A DNA stretch of 64,000 bases from Flagellimonas pacifica (GTDB taxonomy: Bacteria; Bacteroidota; Bacteroidia; Flavobacteriales; Flavobacteriaceae): positions 1-64,000 of the forward strand of contig NZ_OBEH01000005.1 in assembly GCF_900215465.1 (NCBI RefSeq). Reading direction: 5' to 3'. Below the pieces are notes generated by a model that had not been told where the DNA came from, ran no database searches, and saw nothing but the letters and a program-made list of their open reading frames with translations. A program made the position numbers and the translations under genes. This document shows positions 9,318-19,400 of this stretch, piece after piece; position 1 is the first letter of the stretch, and each line of letters starts with the position of its first letter.

Positions 9318-10665
9318 TCCATTTGGCAATTCGCTTGGGCCAGGTATACGGAGCATATCGTATGGGTGGGTCTATCCAGCTTCCTCTTTTTACAATCGCT
9401 TTTTTGTGCGAAAACAAATCGAAAGAGACTTTACCATGATAGGCACCAATACCACTGTGACCCACTCCCCCGAAAGGCAGGTTTTTATCCGCAATTTGGA
9501 TAACAGTATCGTTGATTGCACCTCCTCCGAAACCGAACCGAGTAATGAATTCTTTTTGAAATGACTTTCGCCTTGAGAACACATATGCCGCCAAAGGCTT
9601 TTCATAACCTTCAATAATCTTGGCGATATCGGATTCATTTGTGTAGGCAAAAATGGGTAAAATAGGACCAAATATTTCTTCCTGCATCAAAGGGCTATCC
9701 AAATCCGGTTCATCTACCAGCGTCAAGTCTATAAACCGATCTCTGTCCACCGTTTCACCTCCGAATAGAATCCGTTGATCCTCCAAAAGTGATTTTAAAC
9801 GATTATGATGCCGATCACTAACAATTCGTGCTAAATCTGTAGACTGGGAGCGAATTTCACCATAGGCTGCAATTATTTTATCCTTTAGCGCTTGTACCAA
9901 TTTCTCTTTGATCGAATGATGTACCAAAAGATAATCTGGCGCCACACAGGTTTGACCCAAATTCAATGCTTTTCCCCAAACAATGCGCTTTGCCGCAAGT
10001 GATATGTTTGCAGTCTCATCCACAATACAGGGGTTTTTTCCGCCCAATTCCAAGGTAACAGGAGTCAAATATTTAGCTGCAGCTTCATAGACAATTTTCC
10101 CAATTTGGGTGCCACCCGTAAAAAAGATATAGTCCCATCGCTGGGCCAACAGCTGTTGGGAAACCTCAACTCCGCCTTGCACAACGGCAATATATTCAGG
10201 ATCAAATAATTTTTCGATGATATTTCCAAGAATCCCTGAAGTATTTGGAGTAAGCTCGGACGGTTTTATGACCACGGTATTTCCAGCTGCAATTGCCCCA
10301 ATTATTGGAGTCATTGCCAGCATAAAGGGGAAATTCCAGGGTGCAATTACCAATACCTGCCCATAGGGTTCCCGGTAGACATAATTTTTTGAAGGGAAGT
10401 TGGCCAAATTTGCAGCAACCCGTTCTGGTCTGGCCCAGAACTCCAAGTTTTTGAGCATTGCATTTAATTCTCCCAGCACAAATTGGGTTTCACCAAGGAA
10501 ACTTTCATAGCGTGGTTTTTTTAAATCAGCATAAATCGCTTCTGCAATAGCATCTTCTTGTTCGACTATTGCATTGCGCAAACGCTTAAGAGCATCTCTC
10601 CTAAAGGAGAGGTTTTTGGTTTTTTGGGTCGAAAAAAAAGCCTGTTGTTGTTTATGTAGTTCCAT
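9301..10665 (-). CDS. Aldehyde dehydrogenase (ALDH3-like)
   Basis: 454 aa. It oxidises an aldehyde to the carboxylic acid with NAD(P)+. The general-base Glu is E206 in TLELGGK and the catalytic Cys is C240 in LGQTCVAPDY. The nucleotide-binding PWNFPFMLAM region is at ~109-118. Length and the FFTGGTQIGKIV motif fit the class 3 (fatty or aromatic aldehyde) branch. The natural substrate cannot be read from the sequence. It lies 66 bp downstream of the glutaryl-CoA dehydrogenase gene in the same direction and may be co-transcribed with it. Confidence 0.88.
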   Translation of the reverse strand: MELHKQQQAFFSTQKTKNLSFRRDALKRLRNAIVEQEDAIAEAIYADLKKPRYESFLGETQFVLGELNAMLKNLEFWARPERVAANLANFPSKNYVYREPYGQVLVIAPWNFPFMLAMTPIIGAIAAGNTVVIKPSELTPNTSGILGNIIEKLFDPEYIAVVQGGVEVSQQLLAQRWDYIFFTGGTQIGKIVYEAAAKYLTPVTLELGGKNPCIVDETANISLAAKRIVWGKALNLGQTCVAPDYLLVHHSIKEKLVQALKDKIIAAYGEIRSQSTDLARIVSDRHHNRLKSLLEDQRILFGGETVDRDRFIDLTLVDEPDLDSPLMQEEIFGPILPIFAYTNESDIAKIIEGYEKPLAAYVFSRRKSFQKEFITRFGFGGGAINDTVIQIADKNLPFGGVGHSGIGAYHGKVSFDLFSHKKAIVKRGSWIDPPIRYAPYTWPKRIAKWIKHLF

Positions 10666-10731
10666 AGCTAATCATTATTTGGCATTTCTGTCAAATTAGA
10701 TGTTTTACATTTTCGCCCTAAAGTATACTTC

Positions 10732-11913
10732 TTATTTAAAAGCTGGGTATCCTGTAATGTCAGCTCCGGTAATCAACAAATGGATGTCATGGGTTCCTTC
10801 ATAAGTAATCACACTTTCTAAGTTCATCATATGGCGCATAATGCTATACTCACCCGTGATTCCCATGCCACCCAAAACCTGTCTAGCTTCACGAGCAATT
10901 TTGATAGCCATATCCACATTATTTCGCTTGGCCATTGAAATTTGTGCCGTTGTTGCACGCCCCTCATTTTTAAGCTGACCTAATCTAAACGCCAATAATT
11001 GTGCTTTAGTGATTTCGGTAATCATTTCGGCCAACTTCTTTTGCTGTAATTGGGTAGCTGCAATGGGTTTGCCAAATTGGATTCGTTCTTTTGCATAGCG
11101 AAGCGCTGTATCATAACAATCCATGGCAGCTCCAATGGCTCCCCAAGCAATTCCATATCTGGCAGAATCCAGGCATCCCAATGGTGCACCTAAACCAGTT
11201 TTGCCTGGCAAAAGATTTTCCTTGGGCACTTTTACATTATCAAAAATCAACTCGCCAGTGGCGGATGCTCGCAAAGACCACTTATTATGAGTTTCCGGGG
11301 TTGAAAAACCTTCCATTCCACGCTCGACAATCAATCCGTGGATACGTCCTTCTTCATTTTTGGCCCACACTACGGCGACATCTGCAAATGGTGAATTTGA
11401 AATCCAAAGTTTGGCGCCGTTCAACAAAAAATGGTCGCCCATATCTTTGTATTTGGTCTCCATTCCGCTAGGATTGGAACCATGGTTGGGTTCTGTAAGT
11501 CCAAAACAACCCATCCATTCTCCTGTAGCTAATTTTGGTAAATATTTTTTGCGCTGTTCTTCTGTTCCATAAGCGAAAATGGGATACATCACCAAAGAAG
11601 ATTGTACAGACGCGGTTGACCGAACTCCACTATCGCCTCTTTCAATTTCTTGCATGATCAAACCATAACTGATCTGATCTAATCCTGCTCCACCATATTC
11701 CTCAGGGATGTACGGGCCAAAGGCACCAATTTCAGCCAAACCTCCAATAATTTCCTTTGGAAACTCGGCTTTCTGCGCATATTCCTCAATGATAGGTGAA
11801 ATATCACGTTTTACCCATTGGCGGGCGGCGTCACGTACTAATTTATGTTCTTCTGAAAGTAAATCATCTAGATTGTAATAATCCGGGGCTTCAAATAAAT
11901 CAGGTTTCATCAA
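10732..11913 (-). CDS. gcdH: Acyl-CoA dehydrogenase, glutaryl-CoA dehydrogenase type
   Basis: 393 aa FAD enzyme. It fits glutaryl-CoA dehydrogenase, which oxidises and decarboxylates glutaryl-CoA to crotonyl-CoA in lysine and tryptophan breakdown. Support comes from SGVRSTASVQSSLVM, which carries the Arg that binds the distal carboxylate, and from the C-terminal TYEGTHDIHLL with the catalytic base at about E372. Both are typical of this subfamily rather than of short-chain acyl-CoA dehydrogenases. Two Met codons start the frame; either could be used. Confidence 0.87.
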   Translation of the reverse strand: MMKPDLFEAPDYYNLDDLLSEEHKLVRDAARQWVKRDISPIIEEYAQKAEFPKEIIGGLAEIGAFGPYIPEEYGGAGLDQISYGLIMQEIERGDSGVRSTASVQSSLVMYPIFAYGTEEQRKKYLPKLATGEWMGCFGLTEPNHGSNPSGMETKYKDMGDHFLLNGAKLWISNSPFADVAVVWAKNEEGRIHGLIVERGMEGFSTPETHNKWSLRASATGELIFDNVKVPKENLLPGKTGLGAPLGCLDSARYGIAWGAIGAAMDCYDTALRYAKERIQFGKPIAATQLQQKKLAEMITEITKAQLLAFRLGQLKNEGRATTAQISMAKRNNVDMAIKIAREARQVLGGMGITGEYSIMRHMMNLESVITYEGTHDIHLLITGADITGYPAFK

Positions 11914-11926
11914 TACTATGTTTAGC

Positions 11927-11992
11927 TGTCATTCCTGCGAAGGCAGGAATCCATTTATTTATGATTGATTCCGCATCAAGTGCGGAATGACA
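11927..11992. repeat. REP/BIME-like palindromic repeat
   Basis: Two hairpins lie head to tail. ATTCCTGC/GCAGGAAT surrounds a GAAG loop and ATTCCGCA/TGCGGAAT surrounds a TCAAG loop. The whole unit is bounded by TGTCATTCC and its reverse complement GGAATGACA. This is the layout of dispersed REP-type elements. It sits between the trmN6-like and gcdH genes. Confidence 0.6.
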
Positions 11993-12055
11993 ATTCATCG
12001 GTTAGAATGAATCCTCAAATATAATGACGAAATACAACAATTCAAGAGGTCGCTG

Positions 12056-12769
12056 TTACATTTTTAGATAGAACTCTTTGGTTAAGTCAACATATTCTTT
12101 TGTGTATTGGTGGCGCTCCAATTCAATGATTAATTCGTCCTCAACGATTGTTTCCTTCGTGAAACCAAACTCTAAAAGACTCCTTTTTAACTCCGAGTTT
12201 GGATTACCTTTAACTCTGGTTATCCTGCTTGGAAAAAGGCTACCCCCTTCTGCTAAACCGATAAAATCTTTTTCTTCTTTAAACGGGACAATTACCGCAA
12301 AGCAGCCCTCGGGAGATAGTAATTTGGATACTCCTTCCAAAAGTTCATCAAACGGAAGAGCATTATTTTGACGTGCATTATCTCGTGCCTTGTCTCCACT
12401 GGAAACTTCTTCTGAATAAAAAGGGGGGTTCGATATAATCAAATCGTATGTATCTTCAATCTCATCTACGAATTCATCCAAACCAGCATGGTAACAAAAT
12501 AATCTGTTGGCCCAAGGTGAAGCTTCAAAATTATCCACACACTGTTCATAGGCATCCTCATTAATCTCGATGGCATCGATAAGTTCTGCATCGCATCGTT
12601 GTGCAATTTGCAAAGCAATCAAACCAGTGCCGGAACCAATATCCAAAACGGAATTGGTTTTCTCTTCAATTGAAGTCCAAGCACCCAATAGAACTCCGTC
12701 CGTGCCCACTTTCATGGCACAACGGTCTTGGTTAATGGTAAATTGTTTGAATTTAAAGAGCTTGTTCAT
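12056..12769 (-). CDS. trmN6: tRNA1(Val) adenine(37)-N6-methyltransferase family
   Basis: 237 aa class I SAM-dependent methyltransferase. Motif I is VLDIGSGTGL (42-50). The catalytic NPPF motif is at 114-117 (DLIISNPPFYSEEV), as in N6-adenine methyltransferases of the YfiC/TrmN6 type that modify A37 of tRNA-Val. The start overlaps the end of the upstream sulfatase gene by 17 bp, so the two are translationally linked although their functions are unrelated. Confidence 0.82.
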   Translation of the reverse strand: MNKLFKFKQFTINQDRCAMKVGTDGVLLGAWTSIEEKTNSVLDIGSGTGLIALQIAQRCDAELIDAIEINEDAYEQCVDNFEASPWANRLFCYHAGLDEFVDEIEDTYDLIISNPPFYSEEVSSGDKARDNARQNNALPFDELLEGVSKLLSPEGCFAVIVPFKEEKDFIGLAEGGSLFPSRITRVKGNPNSELKRSLLEFGFTKETIVEDELIIELERHQYTKEYVDLTKEFYLKM

Positions 12770-14192
12770 TCAGTCTCCCAGGTTCCCTAGTTTCTGTTCC
12801 CTCAAGTTCAAGTAGTGAATCTCCAAGTCTAGTTCGCATAGTGTTTGCCAGTAGTTTGATTTTTTCAATCACTTCGGGATTTTCAGAGGCTACATTTTTG
12901 GTTTCGCTAACATCGTTCTCCACATCATATAATTCAATTTCTTCCATATCAACCATACTATATTCTCCCGGCAGACCATCTAAGCCCGGTTCTTGTCCAT
13001 CCATGGTGCGATAGCGATGCGGAAAATATAGTTTCCATTTGCCATAGCGCACCCCGAACATTTCATTCACGCGGTAGTAAAAGAAATAAGCTTCTTGAAC
13101 GGGGTCCTTGCTTTCACCTGTCAATACTTTCCATACACTTTTACCGTCAATGACTTTTTCAGGCAATTTTGAATCGGTAAGCTCGGCGATAGTGGGCAAA
13201 ATATCAATGGCCATTACAGGAACACTAATTTCTTGGCCTGGTTTAAGTTTGGCCGGATATTTCATAATAAAAGGTTCACGCTGACCTCCTTCCCAGGCGG
13301 TACCTTTTCCTTCACGAAGTGGCAATGCACTTCCCGCATGATTTCCATAAGACAGCCATGGGCCATTATCTGAAGTGAAAATCACAATGGTATTTTCTTC
13401 CAATCCATTTTCTTTTAAAGCTTGAATGATTTGGCCTACTGACCAGTCAATCTCCATAATTACATCTCCATACAATCCTCTTTCGGATTTTCCTTTGAAT
13501 TTGTCCGAAACAAATAAAGGAACATGGGGTTGCGGATGTGGAACGTATAAAAAGAAGGGGTTATCCTTATTTCTTTTGATGAAATCTACACTTCTTTCTG
13601 TAATTTGAGTAGTCAGTTGTGACTGTTCTGTTAAGGTGTCAATTACCGTTTCATTTTCATAAAGAGGTAAATCAGGGAAATTGAAAATAGGCCCTTGTTG
13701 TGGATGAAATGGCCACATATCATTAGAATAGGGGATACCAAACCACTCATCAAATCCATGTCTTGTGGGTAGAAATTTGGCATGGTGTCCCAAATGCCAT
13801 TTGCCGTAAATGGCTGTTGCATAGCCCTTGTCCTTAAGCATTTCGGCCAGAGTAGTTTCAGAAGAATTGATTCCATGGGTGTTATCTGGCCCCAGAGCGT
13901 TGTGAATACCAATACGATTGGGGTAGCATCCCGTCAAGATTCCTGCCCTAGATGCTGAGCAAACTGCCTGAGCAGAATAATAACTAGTCAGTTTCACCCC
14001 TTCCGAAGCCATTTGATCCAAATGAGGAGTTTTAATATTTGGAGAGCCAAAAACGCCCACATCTTGATAGCCTTGGTCATCGGTAAAAATCAAAACAACA
14101 TTAGGAGGAGAGCTGGTTTTTTCTTTTTTGGTGGCTTTTTCTCCACAGGAAAGTATGCAAAATACGAAGGCAATAAAATAATAACGTTTCAT
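12753..14192 (-). CDS. Lipoprotein sulfatase, arylsulfatase A (S1) family
   Basis: 479 aa. The signal peptide ends in a lipobox (CILSC, lipidated C16), which places the enzyme on a membrane facing the periplasm or surface. Calcium-binding D38/D39 are in IFTDDQG. The formylglycine motif is C78-S-A-S-R82, with Ala where the consensus CxPSR has Pro; this variant is frequent among Bacteroidota S1 sulfatases. GKWHLGHH and FTSDNGPW supply the remaining active-site residues. It removes sulfate from an unidentified ester, commonly an algal or host glycan in this phylum. No polysaccharide-utilisation genes flank it and no maturase is in the window. Confidence 0.87.
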   Translation of the reverse strand: MKRYYFIAFVFCILSCGEKATKKEKTSSPPNVVLIFTDDQGYQDVGVFGSPNIKTPHLDQMASEGVKLTSYYSAQAVCSASRAGILTGCYPNRIGIHNALGPDNTHGINSSETTLAEMLKDKGYATAIYGKWHLGHHAKFLPTRHGFDEWFGIPYSNDMWPFHPQQGPIFNFPDLPLYENETVIDTLTEQSQLTTQITERSVDFIKRNKDNPFFLYVPHPQPHVPLFVSDKFKGKSERGLYGDVIMEIDWSVGQIIQALKENGLEENTIVIFTSDNGPWLSYGNHAGSALPLREGKGTAWEGGQREPFIMKYPAKLKPGQEISVPVMAIDILPTIAELTDSKLPEKVIDGKSVWKVLTGESKDPVQEAYFFYYRVNEMFGVRYGKWKLYFPHRYRTMDGQEPGLDGLPGEYSMVDMEEIELYDVENDVSETKNVASENPEVIEKIKLLANTMRTRLGDSLLELEGTETREPGRLNEQAL

Positions 14193-14380
14193 GGTTTGGA
14201 ATAAAATGGTGGATATAAATATAGGTTTAAAAGTTCTATCAGTTCAATTTATGATTTCATAAAGTCAAATGTGCCATTCGTTGATCTTGAACTCTTTTTT
14301 GTTACGCACCTATTTAGATTCGCAACTTGTAAGTGAAATACACTCTACATAATCAATTACCAAATTTTAAACATATTATT

Positions 14381-14980
14381 ATGAAAAAAATCTTTCTTGC
14401 CATTGTTGTTATGGCTTCAATGACACAATTTTTGAGTGCTCAGGAACAAAACAAATTCAGAGTTGGACTTGATTTAGGATACGCCATTCCGGATGGAGGC
14501 GGTGGAATTCTCATTGCCCTTGAGCCTAAATACAATATTGCTGACAACATGAATGTTGGTATACGTATTGAATCTGCTGCAATGGCAAAAAAAGTTGGGC
14601 TTGTTGAGGCTAGCTTAGCTGGAAGTACTTCGTACTCAGGTACTTTTGATTATTATTTTAGCTCTGGAAGCTCATCTTTTGCTCCTTTTATTGGTGCAGG
14701 TGTGGGCTATAGCTCTTTGGCTAATGTGGGTTTTGATATTGACATTGATTCTGGATTTGGGGATGATAGCCCTTTAACCATTGATGAGGAACTTGAATTG
14801 GAAGTAGATGGTAGTTTTGGCGGGCTTGTGCGTGCAGGTTTTGAGGCAGGAAAACTTAGATTGGCAGCAACATATAATTTGATTGGTAAGTCTGATCTTG
14901 GCGAAGGTGCTGAAATCAAGAATTCTTATATAGGAATTTCATTAGGTTTTTACGTTGGAGGAGGTAAGTGGAAAAACTAA
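14381..14980 (+). CDS. Small outer-membrane beta-barrel protein
   Basis: 199 aa from the ATG at 14381 (MKKIFLAIVVMASMTQFLSAQ). I prefer this start to the upstream one at 14333 because a cleavable signal peptide begins here. The mature part alternates Gly- and aromatic-rich strands (KFRVGLDLGYAIPDGGGGI, FAPFIGAGVGYSS, KNSYIGISLGFYVGG), typical of 8-stranded porin-like barrels. No enzymatic motif is seen. The gene is monocistronic with a strong terminator right after it. Function unknown. Confidence 0.75.
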   Translation: MKKIFLAIVVMASMTQFLSAQEQNKFRVGLDLGYAIPDGGGGILIALEPKYNIADNMNVGIRIESAAMAKKVGLVEASLAGSTSYSGTFDYYFSSGSSSFAPFIGAGVGYSSLANVGFDIDIDSGFGDDSPLTIDEELELEVDGSFGGLVRAGFEAGKLRLAATYNLIGKSDLGEGAEIKNSYIGISLGFYVGGGKWKN

Positions 14981-15003
14981 CTCTTTTTCCTATTAGGTAT
15001 TGG

Positions 15004-15031
15004 AAAGGGAGCCATTTTGGTTCCCTTTTTT
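15004..15031 (+). terminator. Bidirectional terminator between the barrel gene and rimM
   Basis: A 10-bp stem, AAAGGGAGCC/GGTTCCCTTT with a 5-nt loop, is followed by a T-run on the plus strand. The A-rich other flank makes it usable for the convergent rimM transcript as well. Confidence 0.75.
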
Positions 15032-15557
15032 ATTTTAAATAGAGGTCTACCAACCCTTCTGGAGTTTTTACGTGAATAGTCTTTGATCCCCTATCCACTT
15101 TGTTGATAATGTCATCACTTATTGGAATCAACAGTTCTTTTCCATCTTTTTCAGCTTCAAAAAGTTCTTGAGAAGCACTATCGTTTACAGCCTTAATGGT
15201 GCCGATATCGCCATATATTTCATCCATTAGCTTAAAGCCAATAACTTCATGGAAGTAAAACTTATTCCCGGAAAGCGGTGGGAGCAACTCCAATGGAAGA
15301 TATAGTTCCGAACCAATAATATTGTCCGCGGAGGACTCATCTTTTACCTCCTCAAAATCTATACGAAGCAAGGCCGATTTGTGTAGTCTACATCGGTCAA
15401 TAAAAAATGGAACCAGATTGTTTCCCAATGAAACAAAAACTGATTCCATGTTTTCGTAGATTTCAGGTTCGTCGGTATCAAGTTTCACCAATACCTCGCC
15501 TTTAAAACTGTATTTTGAAACGACTTTGCCCAAGTAGAAGCAATCTTCCTTGTGCAT
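15030..15557 (-). CDS. rimM: 16S rRNA processing protein RimM
   Basis: 175 aa from the ATG at 15557 (MHKEDCFYLGKVVSKYSFKGEV). A longer frame from 15647 would run through the rpsP 3' end and adds only a basic stretch, so it is rejected. RimM binds S19 in the 30S head and helps mature 16S rRNA. An N-terminal barrel and a PRC-like C-terminal domain (GDIGTIKAVNDSASQELFEAEKDG, ELLIPIS) are visible. It follows rpsP by 10 bp, the usual rpsP-rimM pair. Confidence 0.92.
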   Translation of the reverse strand: MHKEDCFYLGKVVSKYSFKGEVLVKLDTDEPEIYENMESVFVSLGNNLVPFFIDRCRLHKSALLRIDFEEVKDESSADNIIGSELYLPLELLPPLSGNKFYFHEVIGFKLMDEIYGDIGTIKAVNDSASQELFEAEKDGKELLIPISDDIINKVDRGSKTIHVKTPEGLVDLYLK

Positions 15558-15567
15558 CGTCTTAATT

Positions 15568-16170
15568 TTACTCTTCTTCCTTACTAGCTTCCTCAGCAGG
15601 TGCGGCCTCTTCAGCTTTGGTAGCTTCTTCTTTGGCAGGCTCTTCAACAGCAGAAGTTTCTTCTGCTGCAGCTTCAGTAGCTTCTGCCACCTCCTCAGTG
15701 GTTTCCTCTACCGCTTCTTCTTCTGGCAATGCAGCAGCAGCTCTTTTGTCGCTAAATTCTTTTTCAGCTTCCAAAGCTTTTGCTTTTGCATCCGCTTCAG
15801 CTTTGGTCAAACCATCTTTCTTGGCCTGTACTGCTTTTTCTTTTTCTTCAACCCAAGCATTGAATTTTTCTTCAGCTTGCTCTTCAGTTAAAGCGCCTTT
15901 TCTAACTCCACCTAACAAGTGGTGCTTCAATAAAACTCCTTTATAAGATAGGATTGCTCTCGCGGTATCAGTTGGTTGTGCTCCATTGTTCAACCACTTA
16001 ACGGATCCATCTACATCCAAGTTAATTGTCGCAGGATTGGTATTTGGGTTATAAGTCCCCAGTTTTTCCAAAAATTTACCATCTCTTTTTGATCTGGAAT
16101 CTGCAGCCACCACCCAATAGAATGGTTTACCTTTTTTTCCGTGTCTTTGAAGTCTAATCTTTACTGGCAT
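15568..16170 (-). CDS. rpsP: 30S ribosomal protein S16 with acidic C-terminal extension
   Basis: 200 aa. Residues 1 to ~80 are the conserved S16 fold (MPVKIRLQRHGKKGKPFYWVVAADSRSKRDGKFLEKLGTYNP is split here only by convention). Residues ~100-200 are an Ala/Glu/Lys-rich, low-complexity, probably coiled tail. S16 is about 80-90 aa in most bacteria; Bacteroidota commonly carry such a tail. First gene of the rpsP-rimM operon, with a good promoter 70 nt upstream. Confidence 0.95.
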   Translation of the reverse strand: MPVKIRLQRHGKKGKPFYWVVAADSRSKRDGKFLEKLGTYNPNTNPATINLDVDGSVKWLNNGAQPTDTARAILSYKGVLLKHHLLGGVRKGALTEEQAEEKFNAWVEEKEKAVQAKKDGLTKAEADAKAKALEAEKEFSDKRAAAALPEEEAVEETTEEVAEATEAAAEETSAVEEPAKEEATKAEEAAPAEEASKEEE

Positions 16171-16242
16171 ATCACATTAATTTGTAGGGTGCCCGACCCT
16201 GATTATTAATTCTATTTTTTCGCTTCCTGTTTTAAGCGGGTG

Positions 16243-16272
16243 CAAATATAGCTCAAATCAATTAATACCCAA
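16243..16272 (-). promoter_or_regulatory. rpsP-rimM promoter
   Basis: On the minus strand TTG, 19 nt, then TATATTTG match the Bacteroidota sigma-A promoter exactly in sequence and spacing. The predicted start near 16236 leaves a leader of ~65 nt that contains a small AGGGT/ACCCT hairpin. Confidence 0.7.
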
Positions 16273-16405
16273 TGGATTTGCACTTTTTTTATGGTTGATA
16301 AATGATGACAACTCTTTTTTTTGAAATATCACATCTTGCTTATTTTTATTCATTGCTTTTTAATTTAGTTATCGACCAAATTCGAACCTGCAAAATCAGA
16401 TTTTT

Positions 16406-19400
16406 ATGTACTTGATTTTTGATACCGAAACTACTGGATTGCCTAAACGATGGGATGCACCCATTACGGATATTGATAACTGGCCACGATGTGTGCAAAT
16501 TGCATGGCAATTGCATGATGAGATGGGAAATCTAGTGGAGCATCAAGATATGTTGATACGGCCGGATGGTTTTAATGTTCCCTACGAAGCAGAGCAGATT
16601 CACGGTATTTCTACGGCTTTGGCCGAGGAGAAAGGAGAACCTTTACATCAGGTTTTAGAAGCATTCAATGCTGCTTTGAATAAAGCAAAATTTGTTGTGG
16701 GTCAAAATGTGGATTTCGACATCAATATTATGGGATGTGAGTTTCATAGAATGGAAGTTGGGAATTCGCTTACTGAACTTGCAGTTTTGGACACTTGTAC
16801 CGAGGCGACGGCAGAACTTTGTAAAATTCCTGGAGGGCGAGGGGGAAAATTCAAACTACCTACACTTACAGAATTACATCAATTTCTTTTTGGCGAACCC
16901 TTTGCAGAGGCGCATAATGCAACGGCGGATGTTGAAGCCACAACCCGATGCTTTTTGGAGCTTATTCGCAAAAGACATTTTTCTATTGAGCAATTGGATG
17001 TTCAAACTGATTATTTTGAGCATTTCTCCGAGGCCAATCCTCAGATGATTCAACTCATTGGGTTAAAGCACATCAACCTTAAAAAAGCGTCCAAAGAAAT
17101 TGCAGATGCACTTTGGGCCGAGGATATTGGAGAGATTTCAGAGGATGAAATCAATAAAAATGTAGAGAGTTTAGCTGAAGCCACATTTGCACATTTGCAC
17201 AATCACTCGCAGTTTTCGGTCCTTCAATCTACCATAAACATTAAAAGTCTTGTTGCGTCCGCTGCTCAAAATAATATGCCCGCTGTAGCTTTAACGGATC
17301 ATGCCAACATGATGGGTGCTTTTCATTTTGTGAAAGAGGTGAAGGCTCATAACAAATCAGCTAAAGAAAAGAACGCAGAGTTGATTGAAAATGGCGAATC
17401 TCCTTCAGAGAAGGAAATTACCCCCATCATTGGTTGCGAGTTCTATGTATGTGAGGACCATACCAATAAAAGCGTTAAAGACTATGGTTATCAAATTGTA
17501 TTGCTGGCCAAAAACAAAAACGGTTATCATAATCTGGCAAAGATGTCTTCCATTGCCTATACCGATGGGTTTTATTATGTGCCCAGAATTGACAAAAAGG
17601 TTGTAGAGCAATATAAAGAAGATGTCATTGCCCTCACAGGGAACCTTTATGGTGAGGTTCCCAATAAAATTCTCAATATTGGTGAAAAGCAGGCTGAAGA
17701 AGCCCTGTTATGGTGGAAAAATCAATTTGGAGACGATTTGTATGTAGAAATGATGCGCCATGGTCAAGAAGATGAAGATCGCGTAAATCAAGTTTTGGTT
17801 CCATTAGCCAAAAAACATCAGGTAAAAATCATAGCCACCAATAACACTTATTATTGTGATAAAAAGGATGCAGAGGCACATGATATTTTACTTTGTGTAA
17901 AAGATGGGGAAAAACAGTCTACTCCCATAGGTAGAGGTAGGGGGTACCGTTATGGATTGCCAAATCAGGAGTATTACTTCAAATCATCTGATGAGATGAG
18001 GGCGCTTTTCAAGGATGTTCCTGAGGCCATTCTCAACATTCAAGAAGTTGTTGATAAGGTGGAGTCTTTTGAATTGGCTCGAGATGTGTTACTTCCCAAG
18101 TTTGATATTCCGAAAGAGTTTAAGGTTGAGGAAGATTTAGTTGACGGTGGAAAACGTGGGGAAAACGCCTATTTAAAACATATCACATATCAAGGCGCTG
18201 AAAAACGCTACGGTGAAATCACGGATGAGATTACGGAGCGCCTCGATTTTGAGTTGGCTACTATTGAAAATTCAGGTTATCCAGGTTACTTTTTAATTGT
18301 TGAAGATTTTATTCGAGAAGCACGTAACATGGATGTATCCGTTGGTCCGGGGCGAGGGTCGGCCGCAGGCTCTGTGGTTGCCTATTGTTTGGGGATTACC
18401 AATATAGATCCTTTAAAATACGATCTTCTTTTTGAGCGTTTTTTAAATCCAGATAGAGTGTCAATGCCCGATATTGATATTGATTTTGATGATGAAGGTA
18501 GAGGTCGGGTCATGGATTATGTAATCAATAAATACGGTGCCAATCAGGTAGCGCAGATTATTACGTATGGTACCATGGCGGCGAAATCTTCAATTCGTGA
18601 CACGGCTCGTGTTTTGGATTTGCCTTTGAACGATGCAGATCGTATAGCGAAACTTATTCCTAACATGTCCAAACTGAACAAGATTTTTGGGATTGAAGAA
18701 TCCCAGCTCAAGAAAAAGTTCCGTTCGGATGAGTTGGAAAAAGTACATGAATTATTGAACATTTCCGAAGGAGATGATTTGGAAGGTCAAACCGTTAAGA
18801 TGGCCCGTGTGCTTGAGGGATCTCTCCGGAATACTGGAATCCATGCCTGTGGTGTAATCATCACACCTGATGATATCACCAATTTTGTGCCAGTTGCCAC
18901 AGCAAAAGATTCTGACTTGTATGTGACTCAATTTGACAACTCGGTAGTAGAAAGTGCAGGGTTGCTCAAGATGGATTTCTTGGGACTTAAAACCTTGACC
19001 TTGATCAAGGACACGGTAAAGATTGTCAAAGCACGAACTGGAACAGAACTTATACCTGATGAGTTTCCACTGGACGATGAAAAGACCTATGAGCTTTTCC
19101 AGCGTGGAGATACGGTAGGGATATTCCAATACGAATCTCCTGGGATGCAAAAGCACATGAAAAACCTGAAACCTACGGTTTTTGATGACCTTATTGCCAT
19201 GAATGCGCTGTATAGACCCGGCCCCATGGAATATATTCCCAGTTTTATTGCGAGAAAGCATGGCGAAGAGGAGATTACTTATGACCTCCCGGACATGGAG
19301 GAATACCTTAAGGAAACCTATGGTATTACAGTTTATCAAGAGCAGGTGATGTTACTTTCCCAAAAACTGGCCGGATTCTCAAAGGGTGATGCCGATGTGC

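Noticed and set aside
15550-15946. Plus-strand Ser/Phe-rich frames across rpsP and rimM
   Set aside because: Shadows of the Ala/Glu-rich S16 tail on the other strand.
18752-19339. 195-codon minus-strand frame inside dnaE
   Set aside because: Antisense shadow of a strongly conserved polymerase domain.
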